A stretch of 46,627 nt of DNA from Dissophora ornata (taxonomy: Eukaryota; Mortierellomycota; Mortierellomycetes; Mortierellales; Mortierellaceae). Positions within the stretch are counted from its first letter, which is position 1; every line of letters starts with the position of its first letter. Both the position numbers and the translations under genes were made by a program. Location: the NCBI GenBank assembly GCA_025201705.1, contig MU616744.1:1-46627 (forward strand). Direction: 5' to 3'. Positions 20,678 to 31,470 of the stretch are shown here, one piece after another. Below the pieces are notes generated by a model. It was not told the origin of the DNA. It searched no databases and worked only from the letters and a program-made list of their open reading frames with translations.

Positions 20678-21511
20678 ATGCTGATAACGTTCGCCCATAT
20701 CCAAAGGGATGATAGTCTGGTTCCGCTGCTACCCTATGCTACAGGATGCTTCCTGGCTAGTGTCCTCCTGACAATCTCTGGCATCGCAGAGACCCATCCA
20801 CAAGCCTTGTTCCTTGCAACTTGTCTTATCCAGATTGGATGGCTTCTCCTTCACGTCCAAGGTGTCATGTTGGTCCAAAAGTTCGGCACCCCTGTCCAAA
20901 GTGCGGTCCTCTTCCACGTTTGGTTGGTATCCATGCAGTTACTGGATGTCCACAGGCGATTCCTAAAGACATTCGCAGCCGTTTCAAATAGTGACTTTGG
21001 TGGGACTACAGGCAACTTCAGTCAGTGCTCGGGCCCAGGCGATAGACAAACACTAGCACAGGCACTTGCGCAGCCGGGACATGCGCAAGGAAACACAACC
21101 TCGATGACTGTCCGGGCGTACTACATGAAAATGCTCTGCAGCGCCTTGCCTGCAGTGTGTGAACGGTCGCAGCTTAGCGCAAGAATGGGAGGTGTCGGCA
21201 GTGGCTGCAAAGCTTTTCCGTTGGGGTCTGAATCGGCTGCAGCAGCAGGCGCGACTGGGATGCAAGAGATGGAGCGTTTAGTGCTGTTTGAGATTGCAGC
21301 GGGCCTCGGGGTGAGCCTGGTTATGATTATGGTTTGGCTGGCGATGACACTGCGGCAACAGGGTGGCGACGGTCCGGCGGGGGTGCGGAAAGTAAGCGCA
21401 CGGTGGCAACGGGTCAGCAAGACGGTCAGGGGCCTTGGACACGACTTGCGAGTGCTTGTGGCAGCCAAGGTCGAAGGGGTTGTGGACGGACTCAAGTTCA
21501 GGATCGAGTGA
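20678..21511 (+). CDS. Uncharacterised four-span membrane protein
   Basis: A single-exon ORF of 277 residues with no family I recognise. Three hydrophobic segments lie near the N-terminus (about residues 18-38 with GCFLASVLLTISGIA, 43-64 with CLIQIGWLLLHVQGVML, and 70-90 with AVLFHVWLVSMQLLDV). A fourth lies at about 206-228 (GLGVSLVMIMVWLAMTL). The loop between spans three and four (about 91-200) contains cysteines and two NxS/T sites and may be luminal or extracellular. The C-terminal tail is basic (WQRVSKTVRG). The long open frame, good start context and a CT-rich 5' flank support a real gene. It could be an organelle or plasma-membrane protein; function is unknown. Confidence 0.7.
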   Translation: MLITFAHIQRDDSLVPLLPYATGCFLASVLLTISGIAETHPQALFLATCLIQIGWLLLHVQGVMLVQKFGTPVQSAVLFHVWLVSMQLLDVHRRFLKTFAAVSNSDFGGTTGNFSQCSGPGDRQTLAQALAQPGHAQGNTTSMTVRAYYMKMLCSALPAVCERSQLSARMGGVGSGCKAFPLGSESAAAAGATGMQEMERLVLFEIAAGLGVSLVMIMVWLAMTLRQQGGDGPAGVRKVSARWQRVSKTVRGLGHDLRVLVAAKVEGVVDGLKFRIE

Positions 21512-21822
21512 GGGATGGAGGGCACGGAGGCAGATCGGTGCGGTGCAGTGCAGCGCACTCTCCGTCACCGACTGCTCGCATAGAAGCGCTGGGGCCACCT
21601 GGGCGGCATGTGGTGGTCACAGCTTAATCCACACCAATAGTCGCGGTCTCATAAATCTGTATGCAGCCATGTGCCCCGTTCTCACACGAGCACCGTTCTG
21701 TCGCTGCTTGCACATTTCTGCCATGGGTTTCAGCGGTAGTCGTATCCCTTTTCTTTCCTGTGATGCTGTGAATCAATTGTCCTCATTCCGCTTCTCTCCC
21801 CCACATTGCAATCCCGAAAACC
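21512..21822. other. Short intergenic stretch
   Basis: This is 311 bases between two plus-strand genes. Nothing is recognisable beyond overlapping shadow frames. Confidence 0.5.
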
Positions 21823-23435
21823 ATGGACACCGCAGTCATGAAGAGCTGGTGCGAGGTCGTGCGACGGTCCGACCCTCTCATTTGGAGTTTGGCCATCGAC
21901 GGTGCAAACCTCGCTACTGCCGACGTCGAGAACACTCTCTCACCTCTGCACCACCACCTCAGCCTTAGCCACCGCTTCAACCACCACCAGCCGCAACAGC
22001 AACAGCAGCAGCAGCAGATCCTCTCTGCTCTCGCATCCTCAGCCAACCCGCCCTCAGCCAGAGAGTCTGCCTCTTCAGCCAGTGCTCTCAGAAATAGTTG
22101 CAGATCCCTTCTTGATCCACACCCTCAGAATGCGATTGAGTGGCTCAAGTGCTTGATCCAAACTACCCAAGACGATGCCTCCAAGGATCAAGGGCACCGA
22201 CAGCAGAGAAGAAAGGACCTGCGGGCGACGCGTTGCTCACAAGCAGATTTTGAGCTCGCCAGAGAAGGTATGCATGTCCGCGGTGAACGTAATTCTTCAA
22301 TGCTCTAGGTTTAGGAATGAGGACTGCTAACTATCACAACCCCACTACCACTGAAGTGTTCTCCAGGAAAACGGGCTCCCGTGCAAGAGACCTGCACTGT
22401 TGCAATCATGGGGTGGGAGCGGAGGAAGCAGCATCTCTAGTCGTCGCAGCAGCAGTAGTAACAATGTCCAGTAGCAATGGCACTACGCAATCTCGTCACC
22501 GTGACCTAGGGGGAATAAGACGCGGCAGCACCGCTTCGATGATGTCCAGCACATATATTGTATCGAGTAACGAGAATCATGCAGAAGGTGGTGGTGGAGC
22601 GGCTGCTTCTTTTGCCGCGTCAACCTCGGTGACTTCGGACACATCAACGCCAATGGCTAGCGCGACTGGGTCTTCTTCGATGACGACAACAGCACAGGCC
22701 GAGACTGAAACCACACCCAAAAAGCCATTGGCGGCAGAGCAGCCGACGGAGGCTGCTGCTGCCCTCTCATACGACCCCTCGCCAGCTTTGCATATGCAGT
22801 CCTCTTCGTCCTCAAGCAGTCAACGATCAACCGTATCTCCCCCCATTGCCACTTCTTCTGCCGCTGCCCCTACAGCTACCCCTTCTTCTGTTTCGTCGGC
22901 CAACAACCCCACCACTAACGCCGACGCGGACGTCACTGATACGGTGACATCGACTCGCACTCCAACTCGTTTCTCAAAGCTGTGGCCCTCAGAAACCTTT
23001 TTTCACACGGCCACCAATGTTATTCAAAAAGGACTGATCCGCTCCAAGGACGCAACCACAGCATTTCTGTACAGAACCTTTTCACCCACGTACCGCATCT
23101 CACGGCTGTACGTTGATTCATGGGGCAATGGCTCACAGAGACGAGGATTAGAGCGCATCAAGAATGGCTTCATTCATGGCGATGCCTTTACACTTGTAAA
23201 AATAACCGCTGGGCGCATGAAGGATGTCTGGAATCAAGTCATGGCTGCTTATCGAGTCAAGTCTTCCGCTACGGCCCGTGCAAGGAAGAAGGACAACAAC
23301 CAGAGTATTGGCGACAGCAGCAAAGCAGAAAAACCAAGCCCGGTTTCAAATTGTAGTGGCGATAACGGAGGCAGCAACGGTAGCAATGGTAAGCAGGACG
23401 ATAGCAATGGCGGAGGAAGCAAGACTCGGCCATAG
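21823..23435 (+). CDS. Uncharacterised Ser/Thr/Ala-rich protein with polyQ
   Basis: Predicted as two exons, 21823-22267 and 22357-23435, with an 89-nt intron: donor GTATGC, branch-like TGCTAAC at about 22325, acceptor GAAG. This gives about 507 residues. Exon 1 carries a polyQ run (about residue 57-65) after a structured-looking start (MKSWCEVVRRSDPLIWSLAI). Exon 2 is low complexity until about residue 370, then has a compact, probably folded segment (FSKLWPSETFFHTATNVIQK, LYRTFSPTYRISRLYVDSWG, FIHGDAFTLVKITAGRMKDV) and a basic, Asn/Gly-rich tail. I recognise no family. The intron length matches others in the window and the phase fits, but exon 1 and exon 2 could also be separate genes, and acceptors a few bases away would shift the frame. 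Confidence 0.55.
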
Positions 23436-23477
23436 AGAAGCACGATGCAGCGATCTTTTTTGGATCTCGAGCTCATA

Positions 23478-23483
23478 AATAAA
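23478..23483 (+). terminator. AATAAA after the 507-residue gene
   Basis: AATAAA lies 43 bases after the stop and is a likely polyadenylation signal. Confidence 0.5.
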
Positions 23484-23654
23484 ATTACAACGGTGATATT
23501 TATTTGCCAATCGAAGATCCTCCAAAGAGATGGGAGCAAAAGAAGGGGGGTAGGCAAAAACAATAAAGGTCGGCTTGGCTGTATGGTTATTAAAAGAGTT
23601 GGCTTTCCTGTATCCAGCACCCAGAGAGGCTGATGACTAGACAGGATCCCGTGA

Positions 23655-24636
23655 TTAAAACCATTTCTATTGTAATGCAAAGACAAGTCAGTAGAAGATC
23701 TTACTTGGAGAACGGCAGCATCTTATTAGGGGTAATAGTTGTAGCATGGGAAAACATACATGGTGCTTGTGGTGGTGATGGTGGTGGTGTTTGTAGTGCT
23801 GATGGTGGTGTTGGTGGCCATAGTGCATAACTGGCGCCATTGGGGCGACATAGGTTGGATGGTGATGATGCCCGTGGTGTCCATGATGTGCTAGAGCAGC
23901 GCCGCCGATCAAGAGCGCAGCGCCGCCTGCTGCTAATCCAGCATGCGGGATGTGAGGCATCCCATGTGCGGGTGGGCCAGCAGCATAGACTGGCTGTGGT
24001 GGCACGCCATAAGGGCTTGCAGGGTAGGGCGCGGGTGCAGGATACGGCGCAGGTGCAGGAGGGTATGCACTACCCGGGTAAGGCGCGCCGTATGGAGATG
24101 GGGCGCCATAAGGAGCAGCGGCATATGGAGTAGCGCCATATGGAGCAGGAGCACCATATGCACCGGGAGGTGGGGGAGCGCCATATGCGCCAGGAGGTGG
24201 AGGGGCGCCGTATGGTGAGGCTGGGTATGGGCTTCCATAGAAGCCTTTGTCCAGGGTGGCGGGAGCAGGGGCAGAAGCAGCAGGTGGAGGCACTGCAGCT
24301 GCGGGCTTGGCGGCAGGGGCATAGGGTGGCGGGGCTTGTCCTCCAGGATGTTCCCATTGCGACTTGCCAGTGGCGGTGTCTACATATTGGGGGTTTGTTC
24401 AGTCAGGATACATGGTTAAATGGGGCCAGAAGGATATGTGGAGGGAGATGGTGTAAAGGGGAAAGGGTGCAGCTTACCGACGTAAAAGTTTCTCTGGTGC
24501 GTGGAGTCGAATTGCGAGATCCTGTGGGGAAGAGAAGGCGATGAATTAGTTTGGTGGATGGCGGGAGATGTGCATCTGGAATCGATGGGGGTTATGTTTC
24601 CCGGGTTTACCATCCTGTTGGAAGAGGAGCCTCCAT
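23655..24636 (-). CDS. WW-domain, PYGAP-repeat, His-rich protein
   Basis: Predicted minus-strand gene of four exons: 24611-24636 (26 nt), 24478-24521 (44 nt), 23760-24379 and 23655-23666 (12 nt), giving about 233 residues. The first three exons assemble one WW domain: MEAPLPTGW, then ISQFDSTHQRNFYV, then DTATGKSQWEHPGG. It has the two signature Trp and the Phe-Tyr pair, and should bind Pro-rich ligands. The middle is a Pro/Tyr/Gly/Ala repeat (PYGAP, GAYGAPPPP), which could itself serve as a WW ligand. A small hydrophobic patch (AGGAALLIGGAALA) follows, then a His-rich tail ending HKHH plus KWF from the last exon. The last intron (23667-23759, GTATGT...AATAG, 93 nt) is inferred: without it the frame reads a non-His tail to another stop. 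A role in metal binding or adaptor assembly is speculation. Confidence 0.82.
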
Positions 24637-25543
24637 GATGACAAGATTCTAATAGAGTGAGAAAGAGGGAAGGGGCGATGAAGGACAGAAGGAAGGAGGG
24701 AAAGAGTTGCGGAGGGAGGAAAAGGGAGGGGGAGGAAGAGACGACGACAGAGAGAGGGGGAGAGGGGAAGGAACCACAATGCGTGGCATGATCCCGGATT
24801 CCTCACTTTCCATTGAGAGCAGTGCTGGGTGGATCGCCAAGAAATGCGCGGTTTCGGACTTTTAGAGTTACACCCGGGTTTCTCTCTGCTCTGTGGCACA
24901 TTGTGTGGCGGTGCGTCGCCACCCCAGAGAGAGAATCGGCCTCATCGCAAGCACCATTGCTCTTCCTCACGCTCGCTGCCCTTCTTCCTCGCCGCAAAGG
25001 CGACTCGCGTATGCGGCACATCGAACCCGGTGCTGGCTGCCAAGCCCTCTCCCTTTTTGTTTTGTGCGCAGTCACGTGCCATGCTGTGCCTGAGGAGTAG
25101 ACCTTGTCGCCTCTTCCCTCCAGCCGGGAGCCGGGTGGCGTGCGCTGCGGCAACGACGGAGCGTCCGGGATGCTAAGCGACACAGAGCCTTGCGGAGCTA
25201 AGCAGAGAGGTGCAACGGCGCATGGCGCTGAATAGCGTATATTATCTTGCAACATGCAATAATCAATATGAGCCAATGTACATTATGCACACTACCCACA
25301 AATGTTCCGTCCACTTCGTCATCCTCGTCCTCTCCGCCGCCCTGACACGAGTAGTGCACCCCTGTAGACATCCTCTTCTCATTCCATTAGCTCCTCCTCT
25401 CATTCTTTTTATTCTACATTCAATCTCTACTCTCTCTCCCACCCTCCCCTCCCCGGAAAATACACTACAGAGCATACGGTCTTCCGTAGTCCGGTCGATC
25501 CAGAACTCCCTCCTCATTCTGACTTCTACTTCACAGACATCTC
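24637..25543. other. Divergent promoter region
   Basis: This lies between the minus-strand WW gene and the plus-strand four-span gene. 24655-24775 is a strong purine run on the plus strand (CT-rich on the WW gene's sense strand). 25360-25540 is CT-rich on the plus strand. Both look like pyrimidine-rich 5' UTR or promoter tracts. Overlapping frames at 24803-25276 have no support. Confidence 0.5.
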
Positions 25544-27419
25544 ATGTCCGAACGCTCATCACACTCTTCCCAGCATAGAGAGGACCCTACCTCTCGCTTC
25601 GGAAACAGTCTTCCCGCTGTCAGTCCGGCTACATCGACGCACTCGCTTCAACAAAACCTCGACTACCAGCACCAGTACCAGCAAAGACAGGGAGACTATC
25701 CAGCCTCTGTTCACAGCCAAGTGTACAGCCTGGACAATGTCAGCGCTGTAGACCAACAGGGATATTACGAACACACGCAGGAGGAGGGGGAGGGGGAGCA
25801 GGACATGCACCAACAGGACTCTACCCGCGAGGAAATCAGGTCACCCTCTGTCGTATTTACAGACCTACCAGAGCCGCCGCACCGTCCACCGACACGAGGC
25901 GAGCTCTTTCGCATGAGGGTCTTGGGGGTGACGACGGTGCCAAGACTGCAGGTTCTATGGGGACTCTTAGCGCTATTCGGGACTATGGCGTGGCTCGCTA
26001 TCATGCCGGCCTATGCGTTCAGGTACGGTCCGTTCTCTATTCTTCTTTGCTCTGCTCTGCCTTGTGCGTCTGCTGTCGAACGTCGCGTCATCTCGCGCAC
26101 CCTGAATGGGCTCCACGGCAACATTGCCCCTCCCTTGCCATGGACGCGTTTCAACCTGCAACGACTGCGTTTGTAATGTTAATTTTCTCGCCTCCTTGTC
26201 GCTTCTCCTCTCGTCTTGCCTGCGGTGCCTGTCTTTCCTCCTCTTCCCACAGAAACAAGAACGAACAAACGGGATTCTTTAATTCAGCCTACACCTTTTG
26301 TAAGTCCAGGCTCTTTTTCGCATCATCAATGAAGTATTGTGATTACAGGATGTTTGTTACACAACCCTAGTACTCGTTGATTAACCCTCCTCGCCGCCTC
26401 TCCATATGTCAACACCCTTCTCACCACCCATAGTCCTCGTCGCTACTGTGGGCACATCTGTGGCTGCTCTCTGGCAGTCCCTCTGTCCATTCCTCATCCG
26501 ACACGGCCAGCGCTCCCTGTGGCCACGGATCATCAACCACTCAGCAACCCAAACTACAACAATCGTCATTTCCGTCATCCTCACTATCCTCAATTTTTTC
26601 AGCTGGATTATCCTCGCCTCCAACAAGGACGGCGCCAAAACAAGCTGTCAGGAGGGTCCTCTCTCTGACCGCAGTGGCTACGTGGCCCAGTGCCGAGGCG
26701 TGAACGTGGCTCTCGTCCTGGATGCAATCGTCTTTTTGTTGTGGACACCAATAGCCTTGATTATCGTCTGCGGAATGATTGACAAAGGATTCTGGTGGAG
26801 CAAGCACGACAGATGGGCGCAGGGCAAGGATCCCAGCATGATGGCCCGGGATGAGTATGATCTCAAAAGAGCCTCCAGAGACCTGCGCTTCAATGCCTCC
26901 ATGGATAATATCTCTCAGCTTCAGTATGATGAAATCCAGACCCCCAAACTCGCCTTTGTGACACCTATTGCATCCCACTTTAAATCCTCGACGGAATTAA
27001 ATCGTGATAGTGAGAATGAGGAAGGACATGACAACACTACAGTCTCCGTCCCTCAACAGCTTTATCAACATCACCAACAGCAGCATAATGACCAGAGGGT
27101 TCAACAACTACGCCAACAAGACCCCCGGAGGCTGCATCGTAATGGCTCCAACTCCTCTCTATCGCCTTCATTTGGTGGTCGACTCTCGGGCATTTTCGGT
27201 GCTGGTTGGGGTAATGGGCCGATGCCCCCACCATCCGTGCCAGAGCCGGCCGCGCCATCGGGATCTACAAAACACCGAGCAGGGCTCTCGCGGTTCAAAG
27301 ATGAGAGCCTCAAGCCGTCCTCGGATGTATTGCAGGTTCCAGAGCCAGACAAGGCGTCCCTTAATGGAGATGCCTACATGACCCAGTGGCATTCGCGTCG
27401 CCACGACGATTGGTCGTGA
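25544..27419 (+). CDS. Uncharacterised four-span membrane protein, cytosolic tails
   Basis: Predicted exons are 25544-26022, 26253-26299 (47 nt) and 26434-27419, giving about 503 residues; all phases match. The N-terminal 130 residues are hydrophilic and Gln/Ser-rich. Four membrane segments follow: VLWGLLALFGTMAWLAIMPA, FFLVATVGTSVAALW (joined across the 47-nt exon and exon 3), TIVISVILTILNFFSWIIL, and NVALVLDAIVFLLWTPIALI. The last 200 residues are disordered, rich in Gln, His, Ser and Pro. A cysteine pair lies in the loop between spans three and four (SCQEGP and AQCRG). The topology resembles MARVEL or SUR7-like four-span proteins, but I see no diagnostic motif. Intron 1 (230 nt) is longer than usual here. 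Function is unknown; a plasma-membrane role is a guess. Confidence 0.75.
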
Positions 27420-28884
27420 GAGCGATAGGTATATACAGTTTTCTACATACCATATAGTTTTTCTATTTAAGCATTATCATGAACATATGGACCTCAAACT
27501 AAATATATCTATATCGAGGTCACCCTTTGGCTACGAGTTTGGACTCTTGGGGATGCCGGCTCCCATAGCTCATTTATGAACAGATATTAGATAGCACTCC
27601 AAAACGCTCCTCCTTGCACTTCTGGTGTCCACTGAAGCTGGTTATTAATTTCTTCCACGTGTGTGATCCGTACACAGTCTTTGCCTGGATAAGCAAGCGC
27701 ACAATTTTTTTTTTACCTGTTTACCGAAAACGAGTACAGTGCGGCCCGGGCGACGACGAGGAGGAGGAGGAGGGGATGAAGTAATGTGTGAAGCTGGAAA
27801 CAGGCGCCAACTTCGGGATCGTTGCGCTGGGCTGCGATTAAATTTATTTTATTTTGAGGTCGCATAAATAAAAACCATGCACAAGTGAGCGAGCGAGCAA
27901 AGTGAGACATTCGGACTGTGTGGGCCCGAAAAAGTGATTCAGCAAAAAAAACATGAGCGGATATCGATGGAATGGAAAATTGGATGGTTTCAAGACGTTG
28001 TGCTGTATACATGTGCACACGAAGAAGGATAATAAAAAGGAGGAACGCGTTTCGGGAAGTCATGCTGAGAGACACATGTTCCCAGTCTAGCAATGAAACG
28101 GATAGCGGGCGGGAGAGGCGAGGTTGTTTTGCGCGAAGGGGGTTGCCAGCAGTACGCGTTGCTGGCAGAGGTGAGCAGGATAGTCCAGCATCATAATGCC
28201 GGCGTCGATGGCGGATAAACATTTGCCTGGAGCTGTTTTCGGGCGGGCTCTGTCCGACCGCAAAGCATTCAGCTGGTCAGCGAGGGTACCCCCAGGCGCT
28301 GGTCTGGCCAGGGTTGGTTGTGTTCCCGTCCCAGAGTGCTCTGACAAAATCAAAAATCTTAAATAAGGACACAAACAGCGCTAAATTTACATAGCTAATT
28401 AAAATTGCATCTCGCATCTTCACCCCTGGGCTGCCATCGTTATCTTCCGAACAAGAAACAAGGCCACTTTGCGCCTTCTCAAATCGCTCCCTCCTTCCTT
28501 CCTTCGCCTCTCTCTTTACTCTCTCCCATTACATTCCCTTTCCGTCCCTCGCGAGGAACGATCTCCCTCTCTCCTCTGCAGTCTGGATATTCAGTCCCGC
28601 GTACCTCATCATCATCATCATAATCATAATCATAATCGTCTTCACTATTATCGCGCCCCATCCTCTCTCGCCTTCTGCACTCTCGCCTCACGCCTTCCCT
28701 CGCTCGCTATCTTTCTCTCACATTCAACATCCATCCTCCCCACCACGAATTTCTTTTGTATCTGCCAACATACGTCTGTTAGCAACCTTGCAGCACAACT
28801 CGAGCTAGCCCCTCTCCCCTCTTCGAGGCTACTCCTCTCTGTATCTGCTTTCTATCTTTCATCAGCGCTTTTATCTACACATCA
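27420..28884. other. Intergenic region
   Basis: No gene is supported. A 169-codon minus frame (27713-28222) has no domain or plausible start context and is treated as chance. 28470-28880 is strongly pyrimidine-rich with a short CAT/ATC run (about 28605-28640), typical of the 5' flank of the next gene. Confidence 0.5.
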
Positions 28885-31397
28885 ATGCGGCCAACTCTTT
28901 CCGCCAACAATGGCGCACTGCGTCGTCCAGGCCTGCCGTTGCTGATATTCCTCCTCGCAGTAATGTCCTGGATTCAGTTGGCGTCGGCCAACATCGCATT
29001 TACCAGTCTCCAGGATAACCTTTCCCTCAAACCGGGTGCGTCTGTCGTCCTCACCTGGAGAACAGTTACTGCCAACGGAACCAGCGACCTTGCCGACTTT
29101 ACCCTCGTCTTGCGTGCTCTTTCAGGCCAGAAATATACTATTCAAAGTGATGTTCCCCAGGCGCAGTTCACGCTTACAGTCCAGATTCCATCAACAGCTA
29201 CCGGGGGAATGGTAAATGCCGATAGTATTTTCGGCGAGCATTGTAGCATAACGAACACCGCTATCGCCGATGCAGCTGATAACACCACTTATTACTCCCA
29301 TTTTCTGTCCAACAGCATAGTTTCTACGCCTACTATACAGGCAGTCTCAAGGGCTCAAGTACGAGCACAAACCAGTTCAGCATCACAGGCGCCGTCGTGA
29401 CTACACCAGCGACTGGCACGGCAACGACAACAAGCACAACTACGTCGACTCCCGCAACAAAAACACCGACGACCGTCGACAATGGCATCTCTGGTGCCGC
29501 CATAGCGGGCATCATTGCTGCCGTGGTCGTTCTCTTGCTTGTGACAGCTCTCGTATTTTTCAATCGCCACCGTCGTCGTATCGCGGTTGCCCAGAGTCGT
29601 GGTCGAGCCATGGACGACAACAAGGAAGCAGGATTCACGTCTGGTCCAGGAGCTTATGGATCAAAGAATCAGGACAAAGTGTCTCTGACCAAGTCAGCAG
29701 GTTCTGGTGGAGGGCCTGTAGACGGAGGCATGGTAGCCGCGCCTCTTCGTAGCCCAGGAATACGTCCGCCACGCCCGGACGAAAGTCCCCGGTCACAAAG
29801 GCAACAGCCTAACAGCCCAACCAGAAACCCATTCGATAACCCAGAGGCGGTGATACCTTCATCAGGAATGTCTCCTCGCCAGAACCAATACCAGCCTCCC
29901 CAACTCCCCAACCCTCTGCAGTCGCCCTTTAATATGCCTTCACAGCCCTACGGAATGTCCAGCCCTCCAGTTGGGCCACCTGCTTCATATCAACAACAGC
30001 AGCTCCAACGCAATGCTGCAGGCCCTTACCAGCAGAACGAACGCAATTCATTCGAGTCTGATGCTGAGTCAGCATACGACCCTGTTAACTCGCGTATGAT
30101 GGCGGGTGGTAGCCCTTCGACCAATATGCGTTCTTCGCCCATGAACGGATCCCCCTTGGCACACTCACCTTCAACCAACAGCAGTCGGTACCCTCGCAAC
30201 ATGGCACCCCAGCCTCAAGCCCAACACCAGAACCCGTTCATGAATGATCACGAATTGATGGCGGTCGCGGCTGCCGCTGCTGCTGCTGCCGCATCTCCTG
30301 CTCAGGCTCATCGACAGTTGCAACAGCCTTCAGGACAACCAACGCATGACCCCAGGACTATGAGTCCGTCGGCTAAGTCCGCTTCGCCTAAAATAAAAGA
30401 GATTGAAATGCAGCCCCTGGATATTCAGCAGCATCATTTGGATCAACAACAAAAGTTGGTACAGCGTCAACAACAGCAGCAGCAATATCCTATGCCTGCA
30501 GCCCAAAATTCGATCAACCCAACTCAGTTCGACGACAAGGCCGAGTTCGATGAAGACGATAATGTCACCGTGTACAACGGATACCGCGACACCATCTTTG
30601 GCGCATATTCACAGGGCGATGACGAGGACGAGGGAGAAGGAGTGATGGAGCCGGTACCGGCGGTCCCAACCTTGGCCAGCAACATCAGCCGTGAATCAGC
30701 GATGGGAGGTGCCGAGATCCAGCGTAAAAAATCGATCAAGTTCACGGGTGTCCCTCCCACTGGCCCCATTGTCCTACCGAACCATGAGGCTGCCAAAGAG
30801 CATCAGGCACAGCGTCAGCAGCGTCAACAACAACGCCAAGAACAGGAACAGATGCGCCCCGCCTCTGAAGTAGAATACACCGAGGACGACGAAGATGGCG
30901 AGTATCCTGACGAGGACGAGGATGATATCAAAATGCGGCTCATGATGACAGAGGCACTTAGTCCCGTGTCAAGCAGCTCATCGCGCCCCTACGACAACAT
31001 AGGTGCAAACACCTCGTCGCCGCCACTACCACAACAACGACCCTACAACCCTCCCACTGCAGCAGAGACCTCGGCAAGCCTGGACGGTGGTTCGCCTTTC
31101 GGCGGTGATTTCTTTGAGGATGTTTTGGCCGCCGTAGAAAAGAATTCCGCGATTCCTTCCCCGACATCGACATCTCCTCCAAAGTCTTCACAGACGGCGT
31201 CTGGATACAGCAAACCGGCGATGCCCCCAATACCGCGCTCGCCGCCAACCAAACAGGCCACGCCCCAACAGTCTGTGCAGCAGCAGTATATTCCCGCTCC
31301 ACAACCTCAGCATTTCCAGCCAGTAAATGAACAGGTCTTTGGAGCACCTTCACCCCGCATCGCACCCGCTGTGGCTCCCATCAATAATACCAATTAG
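28885..31397 (+). CDS. Kre9/Knh1-like type I membrane protein, possible wall sensor
   Basis: Exons are 28885-29211 and 29316-31397 (phase-0 intron, 104 nt), giving about 802 residues. A signal peptide (LLIFLLAVMSWIQLASA, ending near residue 35) leads into a Kre9/Knh1-like Ig-fold domain: NIAFTSLQ, LKPGASVVLTWRTV, FTLTVQIPS, and across the splice GGMHSFYAYYTG and NQFSITG. This domain is common in fungal Ser/Thr-rich wall-associated proteins. A Thr-rich stalk and a single membrane span (AIAGIIAAVVVLLLVTALVF, about residue 178-198) follow. A basic NRHRRR stop-transfer precedes a 600-residue cytosolic tail rich in Pro, Gln, Ser and acidic runs, with a basic KKSIKFTG patch. The overall plan matches fungal cell-wall stress sensors (WSC/MID2 style), but homology to those is not claimed. 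The splice is supported because it restores the Kre9 domain end. Confidence 0.85.
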
Positions 31398-31464
31398 GCA
31401 TATTCCTAGCCGTCAGCGTCGCCTGCGAGTTTATAACATATTTTAAAGCATCGCCTATATAGCA

Positions 31465-31470
31465 AATAAA
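31465..31470 (+). terminator. AATAAA after the Kre9-like gene
   Basis: AATAAA lies 67 bases after the stop codon and is a likely polyadenylation signal. Confidence 0.5.

Noticed and set aside
23761..24293. Short GC-rich repeats that could suggest a repeat array such as CRISPR
   Set aside because: They encode the Pro-Tyr-Gly-Ala and His repeats of the WW protein in frame. No regular spacer pattern exists and the organism is a eukaryote.
24813..25276. Several 90-150 codon frames between the WW and four-span genes
   Set aside because: They are overlapping frames on both strands with no motif; the region is better read as a divergent promoter.
27713..28222. 169-codon minus-strand frame
   Set aside because: It has no recognisable motif or start context and sits in an AT/CT-skewed intergenic region.
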